Position numbers and translations under genes: made by a program
Notes under the pieces: model-generated
Seen by the model: the letters and a program-made list of their open reading frames with translations, nothing else
What the model was told of the DNA's origin: nothing
Database searches by the model: none
Shown here: in pieces, positions 7,302 through 15,942 of the stretch
Position numbering within the stretch: position 1 is the stretch's first letter
Layout of the letters: the number at the start of each line of letters is the position of its first letter
Assembly: GCA_963816985.1 (NCBI GenBank)
Contig: CAWFMF010000004.1
Coordinates: forward strand, 4,836,001 to 4,900,000
Source of the DNA: JAIVJM01 sp963816985
Lineage (GTDB): Bacteria > Acidobacteriota > Blastocatellia > Pyrinomonadales > Pyrinomonadaceae
Length of the DNA: 64,000 nucleotides
Direction: 5' to 3'

Positions 7302-9548
7302 TCAACGTCTTACGACGATTCTCGTGCTGCTCACGTTGCCCCCGGCGTCGAAGGCGCGGAGTGAAATGGTGTGCTCGCCCGTGCCCGCGACGGGCAGTTC
7401 GAGCGGATACGATTCGCGCGGGCTGTCGGCGATGCCGTCTTCGGGGAAGACCGCGAGCCACTCGCCGCTGTCCACGCTCACGTCGGCGCGCTTGACCATC
7501 CCGCTCGCGTCCTCGACTTGAAAGCGGACGCGGACGCGACCGTCGGGAAGCGTCTGCGCCTCGCCCGCGACGCGTACCGTCGGCGGCGTAATGTCCACGT
7601 CCACCGGCTCGCTCAGACGCTGCCCCGTGAGCGCCTGCCCCAAAGCGTTCTGCGGCGCGTCCGAGGCGACCACGCGGAAGACGTAGCGCCCGTCGCCGAG
7701 CGCCGCGCCGTCAACCGAGAAGAAGTTGTCGCGCAGATTGTCTTTCAAAAGATGGAAGGTATTCTCGCCCACCGCGCGGTAGAAGACCGAGTATTCGAGT
7801 TGGTCGCCGTTGCGGTCTTCGGCCTGCCACTGAAGCGAGATAGCCCCCCTCTGAAAAGCACGGCGCGGCGGTATCTGAACTTGCGCGCCGACGAGCGAAG
7901 GGTCGAGCCCCGACGCTTCGAGGTTCGGGTCAACCGGAATCTGCACCGCCGACTGCAAGGCGACGCCGACCGGCAGGACGTTAATCGCCAGAATCTCCGG
8001 CGCGACGTTCCGGGGCAGGTAGGCGACGCTCACGTCCTCGACGCGCGAGTCCGCCGCGCCCGCGCCTGAGCGCAGCACCGCGCGCCACTGGATGAAGCGC
8101 GCGCGCGGGCTCGCGATTGAGCCGCCCGAAGGGTCTTTGTAAGGCGCGCTCCACTCGCTCCAGGTCACGTCGGGCCGCTCGGTGTTGCCCGTCCGAGTTT
8201 GTAGCTCGACCTGCCCGCGACCGCGCCACCAGATGCGCCCCCACGAAGCGACGAAGCGCGCGTCGCGCACCGGCGACTCGTAAGTCCCCTCGGCCATCGG
8301 CTCCGAGTTGAAGCGGAAGAGCTTCCCCTGATTTGAAGAGGCGGCGAAGACCTCTCGGTCGCGGACGAGGAGCGACGAAATCTGATCCTCGCTCGACTGC
8401 ACGAGCAAAGTGTCGCGCCCGTCGTCCGTCACCGAGTAGATGCGACCCTTGTCGCTCGTCCCGACGAGCACGCTCCCGCCCTGCGGCGCGGAGGCGACGG
8501 CGAAGGCCGTCACCGTCGTCGAACTCCACAAAACGTCCGTCCCGCCGTCGGGCATGATGCGGAAGACGGCGGTGCGCGCGTTCGCCAGCTCATTGCGGCT
8601 CCGCGTCTGCGCCGCCTGCTGCGCGCCGCTGAACTGCGTGACCGGCGTGCCGCCCTCGTCAATCGTCGTCACCGTGCCCGTCACCGTCCCGCCCGCCGTC
8701 ACGCCGCCCGTCGTCTGCGTCGTCGTGCTGCTTGCAGGCTTCGGCCCCGAAGCCGCGTCGCTCAAGGCGAGCGCGTAGACGCTCCCGTCCGCCGCGAGCG
8801 CGAGCGAATGAATCTCGCGCAGCGGCGAGTCGAAGAGCGCGAACGCCTTCCCGTCCGGCGAGACGCGCAGGACGAGCCCGCCGGGGTCTGTCCCGGCGAT
8901 GAGGTTCCCCTGCCTATCGGCGACGAGCGACATGACGTGCGTCTCGCTGATGTCAATGAGCAGAGACGCCTCCGGCTTCGCGCCCGCCGCCTTGATGCGG
9001 TAGAGCTTGCCCGTGTCGCCCGTGCCGACGGCGAGCGCCCCGTCGTTCAACACGGCGAGCGACCAGATGTATCTATCCGGCGGGTCGAAGTAGACCTCCG
9101 CCCGACCGTCCGCGCCGACGCGGTAGACCTTCCCGTCCGGCGAAGTGCCCGCGTAGAGCGCGCCGTCGCGCCCCACGACGAGCGCCGTCACGTCCAACTC
9201 CGCCGCGTCGTAGAGCAGAGCCCCGCGCCCGTCCGCGCCGACGCGGAAGATGCGCCCGTCGTGGCCCGTGCCGAGATAGACGACGCCAGAGGCGTCCACC
9301 GCGCTCGACCAGACGTAAGCCTGCTCGGTGTCGAAGACCTGCGTGAAGCGCGGCGCGAGCATCAGCGCGCCCGCGTCCGTCACCGAGACGCCGCGCGCCT
9401 CGCCGTTCAGAAGCTCCGCGCGCGAGCTTGTCTCCCACACCACGGGGCCGCCCGCCTCGACATTTGGCACGGCGAAGAGCGACAACAACAAGAAGAAGAC
9501 CGGGAAGAAGAGTTGAGAAGTGCGAAGAAGGATTTTTTTGTTCGTCAT
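7302..9548 (-). CDS. Large exported beta-propeller protein with C-terminal Ig/FN3-like domains
   Basis: The start is taken at ATG 9548 because it begins a good signal peptide (SQLFFPVFFLLLSLFAVPNV, cleavage near VEA). An earlier ATG at 9599 would bury the signal. Residues of about 60-450 form repeated propeller blades, each with a GDGxVYxGTxxDGKxYRV-like pattern (GVVYLGTGHDGRIFRV, GALYAGTSPDGKVYRV, GALAVGTGDTGKLYRI). The C-terminal 300 residues are beta-sandwich-like (LEYSVFYRAVGENTFHLL, RYVFRVVASDAPQNALG, ending in GEHTISLRAFDAGGNVSST). There are no catalytic motifs. The likely role is periplasmic or surface binding; the partner is unknown. Confidence 0.7.
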   Translation of the reverse strand: MTNKKILLRTSQLFFPVFFLLLSLFAVPNVEAGGPVVWETSSRAELLNGEARGVSVTDAGALMLAPRFTQVFDTEQAYVWSSAVDASGVVYLGTGHDGRIFRVGADGRGALLYDAAELDVTALVVGRDGALYAGTSPDGKVYRVGADGRAEVYFDPPDRYIWSLAVLNDGALAVGTGDTGKLYRIKAAGAKPEASLLIDISETHVMSLVADRQGNLIAGTDPGGLVLRVSPDGKAFALFDSPLREIHSLALAADGSVYALALSDAASGPKPASSTTTQTTGGVTAGGTVTGTVTTIDEGGTPVTQFSGAQQAAQTRSRNELANARTAVFRIMPDGGTDVLWSSTTVTAFAVASAPQGGSVLVGTSDKGRIYSVTDDGRDTLLVQSSEDQISSLLVRDREVFAASSNQGKLFRFNSEPMAEGTYESPVRDARFVASWGRIWWRGRGQVELQTRTGNTERPDVTWSEWSAPYKDPSGGSIASPRARFIQWRAVLRSGAGAADSRVEDVSVAYLPRNVAPEILAINVLPVGVALQSAVQIPVDPNLEASGLDPSLVGAQVQIPPRRAFQRGAISLQWQAEDRNGDQLEYSVFYRAVGENTFHLLKDNLRDNFFSVDGAALGDGRYVFRVVASDAPQNALGQALTGQRLSEPVDVDITPPTVRVAGEAQTLPDGRVRVRFQVEDASGMVKRADVSVDSGEWLAVFPEDGIADSPRESYPLELPVAGTGEHTISLRAFDAGGNVSSTRIVVRR

Positions 9549-9683
9549 CAAATCAAAGGAGCCGTTTTCAAGATTATCGAGGGGGATGAGCTGAATCATA
9601 CCCCGATACGGAGAACGCGCGAAACCGCGCCGCCCAAAATGTACGGGCCGGGACGAGCTTTCTCAACCTCGCGCCCGGCGACT

Positions 9684-10700
9684 TCACATCCCGACGTAGC
9701 GCGCATAGAGAGAACGTGCGACGCCAACATCGTCCGTCCCCCGGACGATGGCGCGCGCGTCCTCGAAGACGGTCAACTCGTAACCGCCCGCGCGCAGCCG
9801 CACGAGATACTCGTTGACTTTAACCTCGCCCGCCGCGCTCAGTCTTTGCGCCAGCGACTTCAAATCCACGCGCGACGCCTGACCCGGCGTGACCTGCACG
9901 GCATCGCGCCCGCACAGGACGGTCGTCATCTCGCCCGCCTCCGCTTCGAGCGCGTCGAAGCGACCGAGCGCGCACGTCCGGCAATCCGGCGCGGGCTCTT
10001 TCAACTTCACGCGCCGCCACTCGTTGCGCCACACGTCGAACTGCATCAGCGCGTTGTGCAACTGCCCGAAGTTGCCCGTGAGGAGCTTCAACGCCTCGCT
10101 CGCCTGCACGGCGGCGACGATTGAGATGACGGGCATGATGACGCCCGCCGTGTCGCACGTCGGCGCGCTCGCCGCCGCCGGAGTTTCGGGAAAGACGCAG
10201 CGCAGGCACGGACTCGCGTGCGGCCTGACCGTCATCGTCACGCCGTAGGAACCGACCGCCGCGCCGTACACCCAACTCACCCCGTGCTTGACGCACGCGT
10301 CGTTCAAAAGGAACCGCGTCGCGAAGTTATCCGTCCCGTCGAGCACGACATCGCAGCCTTCAATCAACCGCTCGACGTTCGAGTTATTCACGTCCGCGAC
10401 TACACCATCGCACTCCACGTCCGAGTTAATCTCCCCGACGCGACGCGCGGCGGCCACGGCCTTCGGCACGCGCTCGCGCGCGTCGCGCTCCGTAAACATC
10501 GTCTGCCGCTGAAGGTTCGACTCTTCGACGAAATCCCTGTCCACCACGCGCAAACGACCGACGCCCGCCCGCGCCAAAGTCTCGACCTGCGCCGAGCCGA
10601 GAGCCCCGCACCCGACGATCAGCGCCCGCGCCCCGCGCAGCCTCGACTGCCCCGCCTCACCGATGCCCTCGAAAAGAATTTGTCTGCTGTAACGTTCCAT
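9684..10700 (-). CDS. thiF: ThiF/MoeB/HesA-family adenylyltransferase (E1-like)
   Basis: The protein has the E1-like signature ERYSRQILFEGIGEAGQ, the nucleotide-binding loop ALIVGCGALGSAQVETLARAG, and the catalytic-region Asp in DGTDNFATRFLLND. Its zinc site is made of CLRC and CRTC. Enzymes of this family adenylate the C-terminal Gly-Gly of small sulfur carriers (ThiS, MoaD). The 90-residue C-terminal extension after the zinc site (DLKSLAQRLSAAGEVKVNEY) looks ThiF/MoeB-like rather than rhodanese, so the sulfur-donor domain is absent. No thiamine or molybdopterin gene is adjacent, so the symbol is the closest match rather than proven. Confidence 0.8.
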   Translation of the reverse strand: MERYSRQILFEGIGEAGQSRLRGARALIVGCGALGSAQVETLARAGVGRLRVVDRDFVEESNLQRQTMFTERDARERVPKAVAAARRVGEINSDVECDGVVADVNNSNVERLIEGCDVVLDGTDNFATRFLLNDACVKHGVSWVYGAAVGSYGVTMTVRPHASPCLRCVFPETPAAASAPTCDTAGVIMPVISIVAAVQASEALKLLTGNFGQLHNALMQFDVWRNEWRRVKLKEPAPDCRTCALGRFDALEAEAGEMTTVLCGRDAVQVTPGQASRVDLKSLAQRLSAAGEVKVNEYLVRLRAGGYELTVFEDARAIVRGTDDVGVARSLYARYVGM

Positions 10701-10707
10701 AAGAACA

Positions 10708-10780
10708 GATGTCAGATGTTAGATGTTGGATGTTGGTTAAAAGCAAGTCTCTAACATCTAGCCTCCAACCTCTGACATCT
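10708..10780. repeat. Heptad-built hairpin between thiF-like gene and aroDE
   Basis: The left arm (10708-10737) is a run of 7-nt words GATGTCA, GATGTTA, GATGTTG, GATGTTG. The right arm (10748-10780) carries the imperfect complement (TAACATC, TAGCCTC, CAACCTC, TGACATC). The right arm overlaps the last codons of the aroDE gene, encoding its ...KMSEVGG end. Confidence 0.7.
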
Positions 10781-12326
10781 TCTCTTCCGCTGCTGCGCGC
10801 ATCACTTCGATTGGCGCTTCCCTGCCCGTCCAGAGTCGGAACTGCGTGACTGCTTGCGCGACGAGCATCTGTAAGCCGCCGACGGTCTCGCACCCGGCCT
10901 CGCGCGCCTCTCGCAGCAGACGCGTCTCCGTCGGATTGTAAACGAGGTCGTAGACGACGCGCGCGCCGCGAAGCTGTGCGGCGGTCGCGGGCGTCTCATC
11001 TTCTCTTTGTCCGAGAGTGCCGAGGGGCGTCGTGTTAATGACGAGATCGAAGCCCGCGAAACTCGCGTCGCGGAGTTGTTGGACGCGAGCGCCGAACTCG
11101 TCAGCCGTCTTCGCCGCTTGCACTCGGTCGCGCGCGAAGACGGTCGTTCGCGCGCCGACCGCCCGCAGGCTCCAGAGGAGCGCACGCGCCGCGCCGCCCG
11201 CGCCGATTAAGGCCACGCGCGCGCCTTCGAGTTTGACCACGCCCGACAGTGGAAGCAGCGCCGCTTCGGCGTCCGTGTTGGAGCCGTGAAGCTCTCCGTC
11301 TTCGACGACGACGGTGTTGACCGCGCCTATCTCTCTGGCCGAAGGCTCAACGCGGTCGAGGTATTCGATGACCGCGCTCTTGTGCGGGGCGGTCACGCTC
11401 AGGCCGCGCAGATTCCAGTCGAGTTCGCGCGTGCGCGGGTGCGCCATGCGGCGCATGAACTCGCCGGCATCGCCCACGTCAAAGGGGACGTAGACGGCGT
11501 CGAGGCCGAGCGCACGGAAGGCAGCGTTGTGGATGTGCGGCGAGAGCGAGTGTGAGACCGGGCGACCGACGAGGCCCGTGACCTGCGTCTGTTCGTTGAT
11601 GGCGTGGATGCGGTAAAGCTCGCGCAAATCTTTCGCGTCGAGTTGTCCGGGCGCGGTCGCGCCCCCGGCGTCGAGCGCGCCGTAGGTGAGAAAGCCGCCG
11701 CGCGCGGGGCCGAGCACGCGCGTCACGATTCCCGCCTCGCCCATGGCGACGGCGATGATTTCTCGGCCCTTGCTGCGCGCGTGTTCGAGCAGTTGGAAGA
11801 GCTTGAGAGAGTCGGTCGCTTCACTCACGCTCAGAGCGATTTTGAGGACGGCGGCGGGCGTCCTCGTCATCCTCTCGTAAATCGCTCCGAGGTCTTCGGG
11901 CACGCCCGCGAAGTCGTGGAAGGAGCAGATGATTTTCAGTCGGCCCGCGACTTCGACGAGTCGAGGGCCGTGCGGGGATTCGAGCAGGTCGAGTTCGATG
12001 TCGGCGAAGTCCGCGTCCTTATCAAGCCCTTCGCGCGCGTCTTGTAGAAGCTTCGTCCAGAAGGCAGCACGTTCTTCGTGGTTGACGCGGCGAGCGCCTC
12101 CCTGCTCCGCCGGGCGGAAGGTGTAGATGAAGGGCTGCGTGTGTGCGCGTCGCGGCGCGCCGAGTTGGCGGAGCGCCGCTTCGAGTTCGTGTGCTTCCAG
12201 ACAATCGAGACGCAGCTCGATGAGGTCTGCGACTTCGGCGGCGCGCGCGACGGCGCTCGGCAGTTCGCCCGCGCGGCGCACGCAGACGGGGACACAGACG
12301 CGGGCCTTGTTCTCGCTCTTCGACAT
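10758..12326 (-). CDS. aroDE: Bifunctional 3-dehydroquinate dehydratase (type I) / shikimate dehydrogenase
   Basis: Residues of about 1-230 match type I dehydroquinase (IELRLDCLE near the start; KIICSFHDFAGVPEDL; the Schiff-base Lys region AAVLKIALSVSEATDS). Residues of about 250-522 match AroE (GLVGRPVSHSLSPHIHNAAF, NVTAPHK-like LSVTAPHKSAVIEYLD, GAVNTVVVEDGELHGSNTDA, NADP loop ALIGAGGAARALLWSL). It catalyses steps three and four of the shikimate pathway in the cytoplasm. This fused order is well known in plants and occurs in several bacterial phyla. The C-terminus is encoded within a heptad hairpin arm. Confidence 0.93.
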   Translation of the reverse strand: MSKSENKARVCVPVCVRRAGELPSAVARAAEVADLIELRLDCLEAHELEAALRQLGAPRRAHTQPFIYTFRPAEQGGARRVNHEERAAFWTKLLQDAREGLDKDADFADIELDLLESPHGPRLVEVAGRLKIICSFHDFAGVPEDLGAIYERMTRTPAAVLKIALSVSEATDSLKLFQLLEHARSKGREIIAVAMGEAGIVTRVLGPARGGFLTYGALDAGGATAPGQLDAKDLRELYRIHAINEQTQVTGLVGRPVSHSLSPHIHNAAFRALGLDAVYVPFDVGDAGEFMRRMAHPRTRELDWNLRGLSVTAPHKSAVIEYLDRVEPSAREIGAVNTVVVEDGELHGSNTDAEAALLPLSGVVKLEGARVALIGAGGAARALLWSLRAVGARTTVFARDRVQAAKTADEFGARVQQLRDASFAGFDLVINTTPLGTLGQREDETPATAAQLRGARVVYDLVYNPTETRLLREAREAGCETVGGLQMLVAQAVTQFRLWTGREAPIEVMRAAAEEKMSEVGG

Positions 12327-12357
12327 GAAAGGGATTAACTATACACCTTGAGGCGGC

Positions 12358-12900
12358 TCAGGAGTCGCCCGCCCTGCGCTTGCGCGGCGCGGCGAGGTGA
12401 CGCGTGGTGCTCTCGGTGACGGAGGCGGGCGGGTATTTAATCTCGCTCGTGTCGGCGGCGGGGAGTTCGTGCGCGTTCGTCGGGGGCAGCGTCGAGGCGG
12501 GGCGGAAAGTGTCGGCGGGCGGGAGCGCGGGCGCTGCCGCCGTGCGCGAGCGGATAATCTGGCCGACGCCCTCTCCGATGCACGTCAGCGCCGGGATGAT
12601 GAACCAGACCCAGATCATGAACGCGCCCTTCATGTAGAAGAGGCCGAGCATGAAGATGATGAGGAAGGCGATGCCGCAGAAGACGTTCTCCAAGCCCTTT
12701 TCGAGCGTCGGCGGCTTCTTGAATTTGTACTTGCGCTCCTTCCGCCCCTTCTCCTCAAGCTCCTCGACTTCATCCACGCCGAACGCGCCTTCCGGCAAGT
12801 GGCCTTGCAGCGCCTGCGGCACGAGCCTGATGTCCGCCCCGCACGAGCGGCAGAACTTCGCGTCCTCAAGATTGTGGACTCCGCATTTCGGACAGTACAT
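12358..12900 (-). CDS. Zinc-ribbon membrane protein (paralogue A)
   Basis: The 180-residue product starts with a zinc ribbon (MYCPKCGVHNLEDAKFCRSC). A charged linker and two membrane spans follow (FCGIAFLIIFMLGLFYM and FMIWVWFIIPALTCIG), then a Pro/Ala-rich tail ending VTESTTRHLAAP. It is a tandem paralogue of the gene at 12961-13485, sharing the ribbon, the two-span core and the tail motif. No enzymatic residues are seen. Function is unknown; a membrane-anchored sensor or regulatory role is a guess. Confidence 0.75.
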   Translation of the reverse strand: MYCPKCGVHNLEDAKFCRSCGADIRLVPQALQGHLPEGAFGVDEVEELEEKGRKERKYKFKKPPTLEKGLENVFCGIAFLIIFMLGLFYMKGAFMIWVWFIIPALTCIGEGVGQIIRSRTAAAPALPPADTFRPASTLPPTNAHELPAADTSEIKYPPASVTESTTRHLAAPRKRRAGDS

Positions 12901-12960
12901 CGCGGGTCGCCTCCTCGGACTTGGCGCTCGCGCCGGACGAGCGCGAGGGTTGCTTCCGGC

Positions 12961-13485
12961 TTACAGGTCTTTCGGGCGTCGCTCGACGGGGACGCCGAGG
13001 TGGCGCGTCGTCCCTTCGGTGACGCTCGGCGGCCTGACCATCTCGCCGGTTTCGCGCTGTGGAGACAGTTCGCCGACGCCCGCAGGCGCGTGCATGGAGT
13101 TTTGCGCGGGGACGAAGGAGGGCGGGGCGAGCCTCTGCCGCTCTTCCTTCACGCGCAGGTAGGTGGCGACGCTATCGCCGAACCCGGCGAAGGCGGGGAT
13201 GAACATCCAGAACCACCAGATGTGCCCGGCGGGCGCGTAGGAGCGCACGGCGAAGGCGACGAGGAGGAAGGCGAGGCCCGTAAAGAAGGAACGCACTGCC
13301 CTGTCAATGCTCGGCGGCCCTTTGCGCATGTCATCGCGCGAACGGAAATTCCCCGACTCGGCGGCGGCAAGCCTCCCGGACAACTGACCCGAAATGGCGT
13401 CTGGCACAAGGCTGATGTCCGCCCCGCATGACCGGCAGAACTTCGCGTCGTCCGTGTTTTGAACCGCGCATCTCGGACAGTACAT
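12961..13485 (-). CDS. Zinc-ribbon membrane protein (paralogue B)
   Basis: The 174-residue product starts MYCPRCAVQNTDDAKFCRSC and continues to ADISLVPDAISG, nearly identical in layout to paralogue A 60 nt downstream. Two membrane spans follow (FFTGLAFLLVAFAVRSY and WWFWMFIPAFAGFGDS), then a tail ending PPSVTEGTTRHLGVP. The AGGAGGAGCC site lies just before the ATG. The conserved VTExTTRHL tail in both copies suggests it is a functional docking motif rather than filler. The two genes probably arose by tandem duplication and are probably one operon. Confidence 0.75.
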   Translation of the reverse strand: MYCPRCAVQNTDDAKFCRSCGADISLVPDAISGQLSGRLAAAESGNFRSRDDMRKGPPSIDRAVRSFFTGLAFLLVAFAVRSYAPAGHIWWFWMFIPAFAGFGDSVATYLRVKEERQRLAPPSFVPAQNSMHAPAGVGELSPQRETGEMVRPPSVTEGTTRHLGVPVERRPKDL

Positions 13486-13510
13486 CTTGGCTCCTCCTCG
13501 GAGATAAAGG

Positions 13511-13596
13511 CGGAAGTCAGAACGATGAACGATGAACTATCAAGACGAAAGCGAAGGCAGTTGTTTTTAGTTCATCGTTCATCGTTCTGACTTCCG
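13511..13596. repeat. Heptad-built hairpin at the 3' end of rlmB
   Basis: A perfect 28-bp inverted repeat (13511-13538 and 13569-13596) is made of 7-nt words GAAGTCA, GAACGAT, GAACGAT. The right arm contains the stop codon of the rlmB-like gene, whose last residues GSQNDER are encoded by the arm. Confidence 0.85.
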
Positions 13597-14672
13597 CGTT
13601 TCTTATACGCGGCTTCGCGCGCCGCGGTTCTCTGCCTGACGGCCTCGTAGAGCACTATTCCGGCGGCGACCGAGACGTTGAGCGATTCGATGTGCCCGCG
13701 CAGGGGGATGCTCACCAGCACGTCGCAGTGTTCGCGCACCAGACGGCGCAGGCCCTCGCCCTCGCCGCCGAGCAGGAGCGCGCAGGGCTGCGTCCAGTCC
13801 CAGCCCGTGTAGTCGGTCGTCGCTTCAGCCGACGTGCCGATTGTCCACACGCCGCGCCCCTTCAACTCTTCGACCAGCCGCACGACGTTCGCGGCGCGCG
13901 CCACCGGCACGTATTCCAGCGCGCCCGCCGCCGCCTTCGCCACCGTCTCGGTGAGCCCGGCGGCGCGGCGTTCGGGGACGAAGACGCCGTGCGCGCCCGC
14001 GCACTCCGCCGTCCTGATAATCGCGCCGAGGTTGCGCGGGTCTTCCACGCCGTCGAGGACGAGCGCGAGCGGCGGGTCTTCAGTGCCGACGCGCGCGGCC
14101 AGAGAGTCGAGCAGCTCTTCGGTCTGCCAGTATCGCGCCGCCGCGACCGTGGCGACGACGCCCTGATGATTCGCGCCCGCCGCCACTCGTTGCAGCTCCG
14201 CGCGCGGCACACGGCGGACGGGCACTCCCGCCCCGCGCGCCAGCTCGATAATCTCGTGCAGACGAGCTTCGTGCGCGCCCTCGGCGACCGTCACGCGCTC
14301 GACCGGACGAAGCCCCGCGCGCAAGGTTTCGAGCACCGGCTGGACGCCGAAGACGTGCGCGCCGTCCGCCTCCGTTTGTTGTCGAGCCGTCGAAGCGACC
14401 CGGCCCGCGTCGCCTTCATCAACACGCGCCCGACGTTTGGCCTCCACGCGCGCGGGACGCTCACGCCCGAAGTCTCTCTGCCCCTCGCGCTCCGGCCTTT
14501 CGCCGCGCCGGGGCTCTCGCCCAAGACTTTCGCCGCGCCGTGAATCCTTCGCCGACCTCTCGCCGGAAGAAGCTTTCTCTCGTCGCTCGCCGGAAGTCTC
14601 TTTTCCGCGCGGCGCGTGGCCGCCGTGAGCGTTGCCGCCGGGTGGGCGTGTGTGGCCGCGCCGCTGCTTCAT
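13572..14672 (-). CDS. rlmB: TrmH/SpoU-family RNA 2'-O-methyltransferase (RlmB-like)
   Basis: The start is ATG 14672, which overlaps the stop of the upstream gene in ATGA, so the two are translationally coupled. Residues of about 1-115 are a highly charged Arg/Glu/Gly-rich extension. The conserved part follows: substrate-binding domain (HVFGVQPVLETLRAG), then the SPOUT knot (LALVLDGVEDPRNLGAIIRT, ALLLGGEGEGLRRLV, VSIPLRGHIESLNVSVA). This matches RlmB, which methylates G2251 of 23S rRNA. The basic N-terminal extension is unusual. The tail ...KKRGSQNDER comes from a hairpin arm. Confidence 0.88.
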   Translation of the reverse strand: MKQRRGHTRPPGGNAHGGHAPRGKETSGERREKASSGERSAKDSRRGESLGREPRRGERPEREGQRDFGRERPARVEAKRRARVDEGDAGRVASTARQQTEADGAHVFGVQPVLETLRAGLRPVERVTVAEGAHEARLHEIIELARGAGVPVRRVPRAELQRVAAGANHQGVVATVAAARYWQTEELLDSLAARVGTEDPPLALVLDGVEDPRNLGAIIRTAECAGAHGVFVPERRAAGLTETVAKAAAGALEYVPVARAANVVRLVEELKGRGVWTIGTSAEATTDYTGWDWTQPCALLLGGEGEGLRRLVREHCDVLVSIPLRGHIESLNVSVAAGIVLYEAVRQRTAAREAAYKKRGSQNDER

Positions 14673-15721
14673 GAGAGTTTCGTGCGCCCCTTCCGCGCGA
14701 GATGCTGACGGAGCCGCGCGTAGCGCGTGAACTGCGTCTCGTTGCTGGCGGTCGTCACCGCTTCGGTGCTCAGACGGCCCGGACGGCTTCTCCTCAATCC
14801 GAGAGATTCGGTGCGCTCGGCGGGCGGCCACACCGCCGCGAGCAGGTGTCGCAGCCGCACGTACTCCTCGTCGAACCCGGCAGCCGCCGCGCGCGCGCGC
14901 AACGTCTCGACGAGCGTGTTGAAGTTGTCGCGCGCCAGCAACCCTTTGCGCGAGCCGAGGCACGAGTAGTCAAAACTCTCGGCCATGATACGCCAGCCGG
15001 TAGAGCCCTCCGCGGAAGCGTTGAATATTTCCAGCACGGCTTCGTCAAACAGAAGCTCGCGCGCGTCAATCAACTCCTGCCGGCCCTTGAGCCTCTTCCG
15101 CACCTCCTCGACCTCGACGCGCTTCGTGAAGATGCGACCCACGACGAGCAGCTCGACCTCGCCCCACGCGACGCCGCAGGCCCCTTCCTCCGGCCCGCCG
15201 AAGCCGACGAGTTCCTCATCCGTGATGTCGAGCGCGCGGATGCGCTTCGCCGTCTTCGACGCGCCGAGGTCTTCGTCCGAGACCGCCTCGACCGGGAAGC
15301 CGAGCGCGCCGAGCCGACGCGTGATGAGTCCTGCTTCCTCCAACGTCGCCGCGCGCGCGACGGGGAGCGCGACGCGGGCCTCGACACAAGCCGAGAGCCG
15401 CGCGGCTTCGAGCCGCAGGAAGTTCGCGGCCTCGGCGAGCGCGTCAGGCGATAACTGTGTCTCTCCGTCGCCCGGCAGGAGGACGATGTTGAAGCCGTGC
15501 TCCCACTCCTCCAACTTCCTGAGCGTGGGGCGGCGCAGCGCCTCGCTCTCCGCCGTGACGGGGAGCGCCGCGCCGCAGTAGATGCAGTTCATGCGCGTCG
15601 GCGGGTTGGCCCGCGCGCACCCTTCGCACGCGACCAACTCCCCGGCGCTGAACCTGCGCGGCGAACTCTCGCCGGGCTCCATCAAATCCTTGAGTTCCGA
15701 AATGTCTTCTTCGTGCGACAA
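14669..15721 (-). CDS. Zinc-ribbon protein of unknown function
   Basis: The 350-residue cytoplasmic protein has a CxxC...CxxC ribbon near the N-terminus (VACEGCARANPPTRMNCIYC). A folded-looking region follows with an ALPVARAATLEEAGLITRRL segment. No membrane spans or catalytic motifs are recognised. Its stop overlaps the start of the rlmB-like gene (ATGA), so it probably works with or is co-regulated with rRNA modification. The fold is not assigned. Confidence 0.7.
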   Translation of the reverse strand: MSHEEDISELKDLMEPGESSPRRFSAGELVACEGCARANPPTRMNCIYCGAALPVTAESEALRRPTLRKLEEWEHGFNIVLLPGDGETQLSPDALAEAANFLRLEAARLSACVEARVALPVARAATLEEAGLITRRLGALGFPVEAVSDEDLGASKTAKRIRALDITDEELVGFGGPEEGACGVAWGEVELLVVGRIFTKRVEVEEVRKRLKGRQELIDARELLFDEAVLEIFNASAEGSTGWRIMAESFDYSCLGSRKGLLARDNFNTLVETLRARAAAAGFDEEYVRLRHLLAAVWPPAERTESLGLRRSRPGRLSTEAVTTASNETQFTRYARLRQHLARKGRTKLS

Positions 15722-15744
15722 GAATCAAGTCTCCGCTTAGAACG

Positions 15745-15860
15745 GGTCAGAACCGCCTGCCGCAAGCGGGCGGGTTTTAGTGACGTAGTGACTCGCCCTC
15801 TATGGCAAGTGCGTGCCGGCGACGAAATGACCCGCCCGCTTGCGGCAGGCGGTTCTGACC
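15745..15860. repeat. 31-bp perfect inverted repeat with 54-nt spacer
   Basis: GGTCAGAACCGCCTGCCGCA (first 20 nt of the arm at 15745-15775) is mirrored exactly at 15830-15860. It lies between divergent genes, close to the lipoprotein start at 15943. It is a large palindrome of a different word family from the heptad hairpins. Confidence 0.85.
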
Positions 15861-15942
15861 TGAAAGGCGATTGCCCGTTGACGGTTCTTGAGTATAATCC
15901 TTCCCGGCGTTTCCCCCGTCATCAAATTTCGGTCTTCAAACG

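Noticed and set aside
13572..14963. Longer start for the rlmB-like gene at 14963
   Set aside because: The extra 97 codons overlap the coupled zinc-ribbon gene in another frame; ATG 14672 in ATGA fits coupling.
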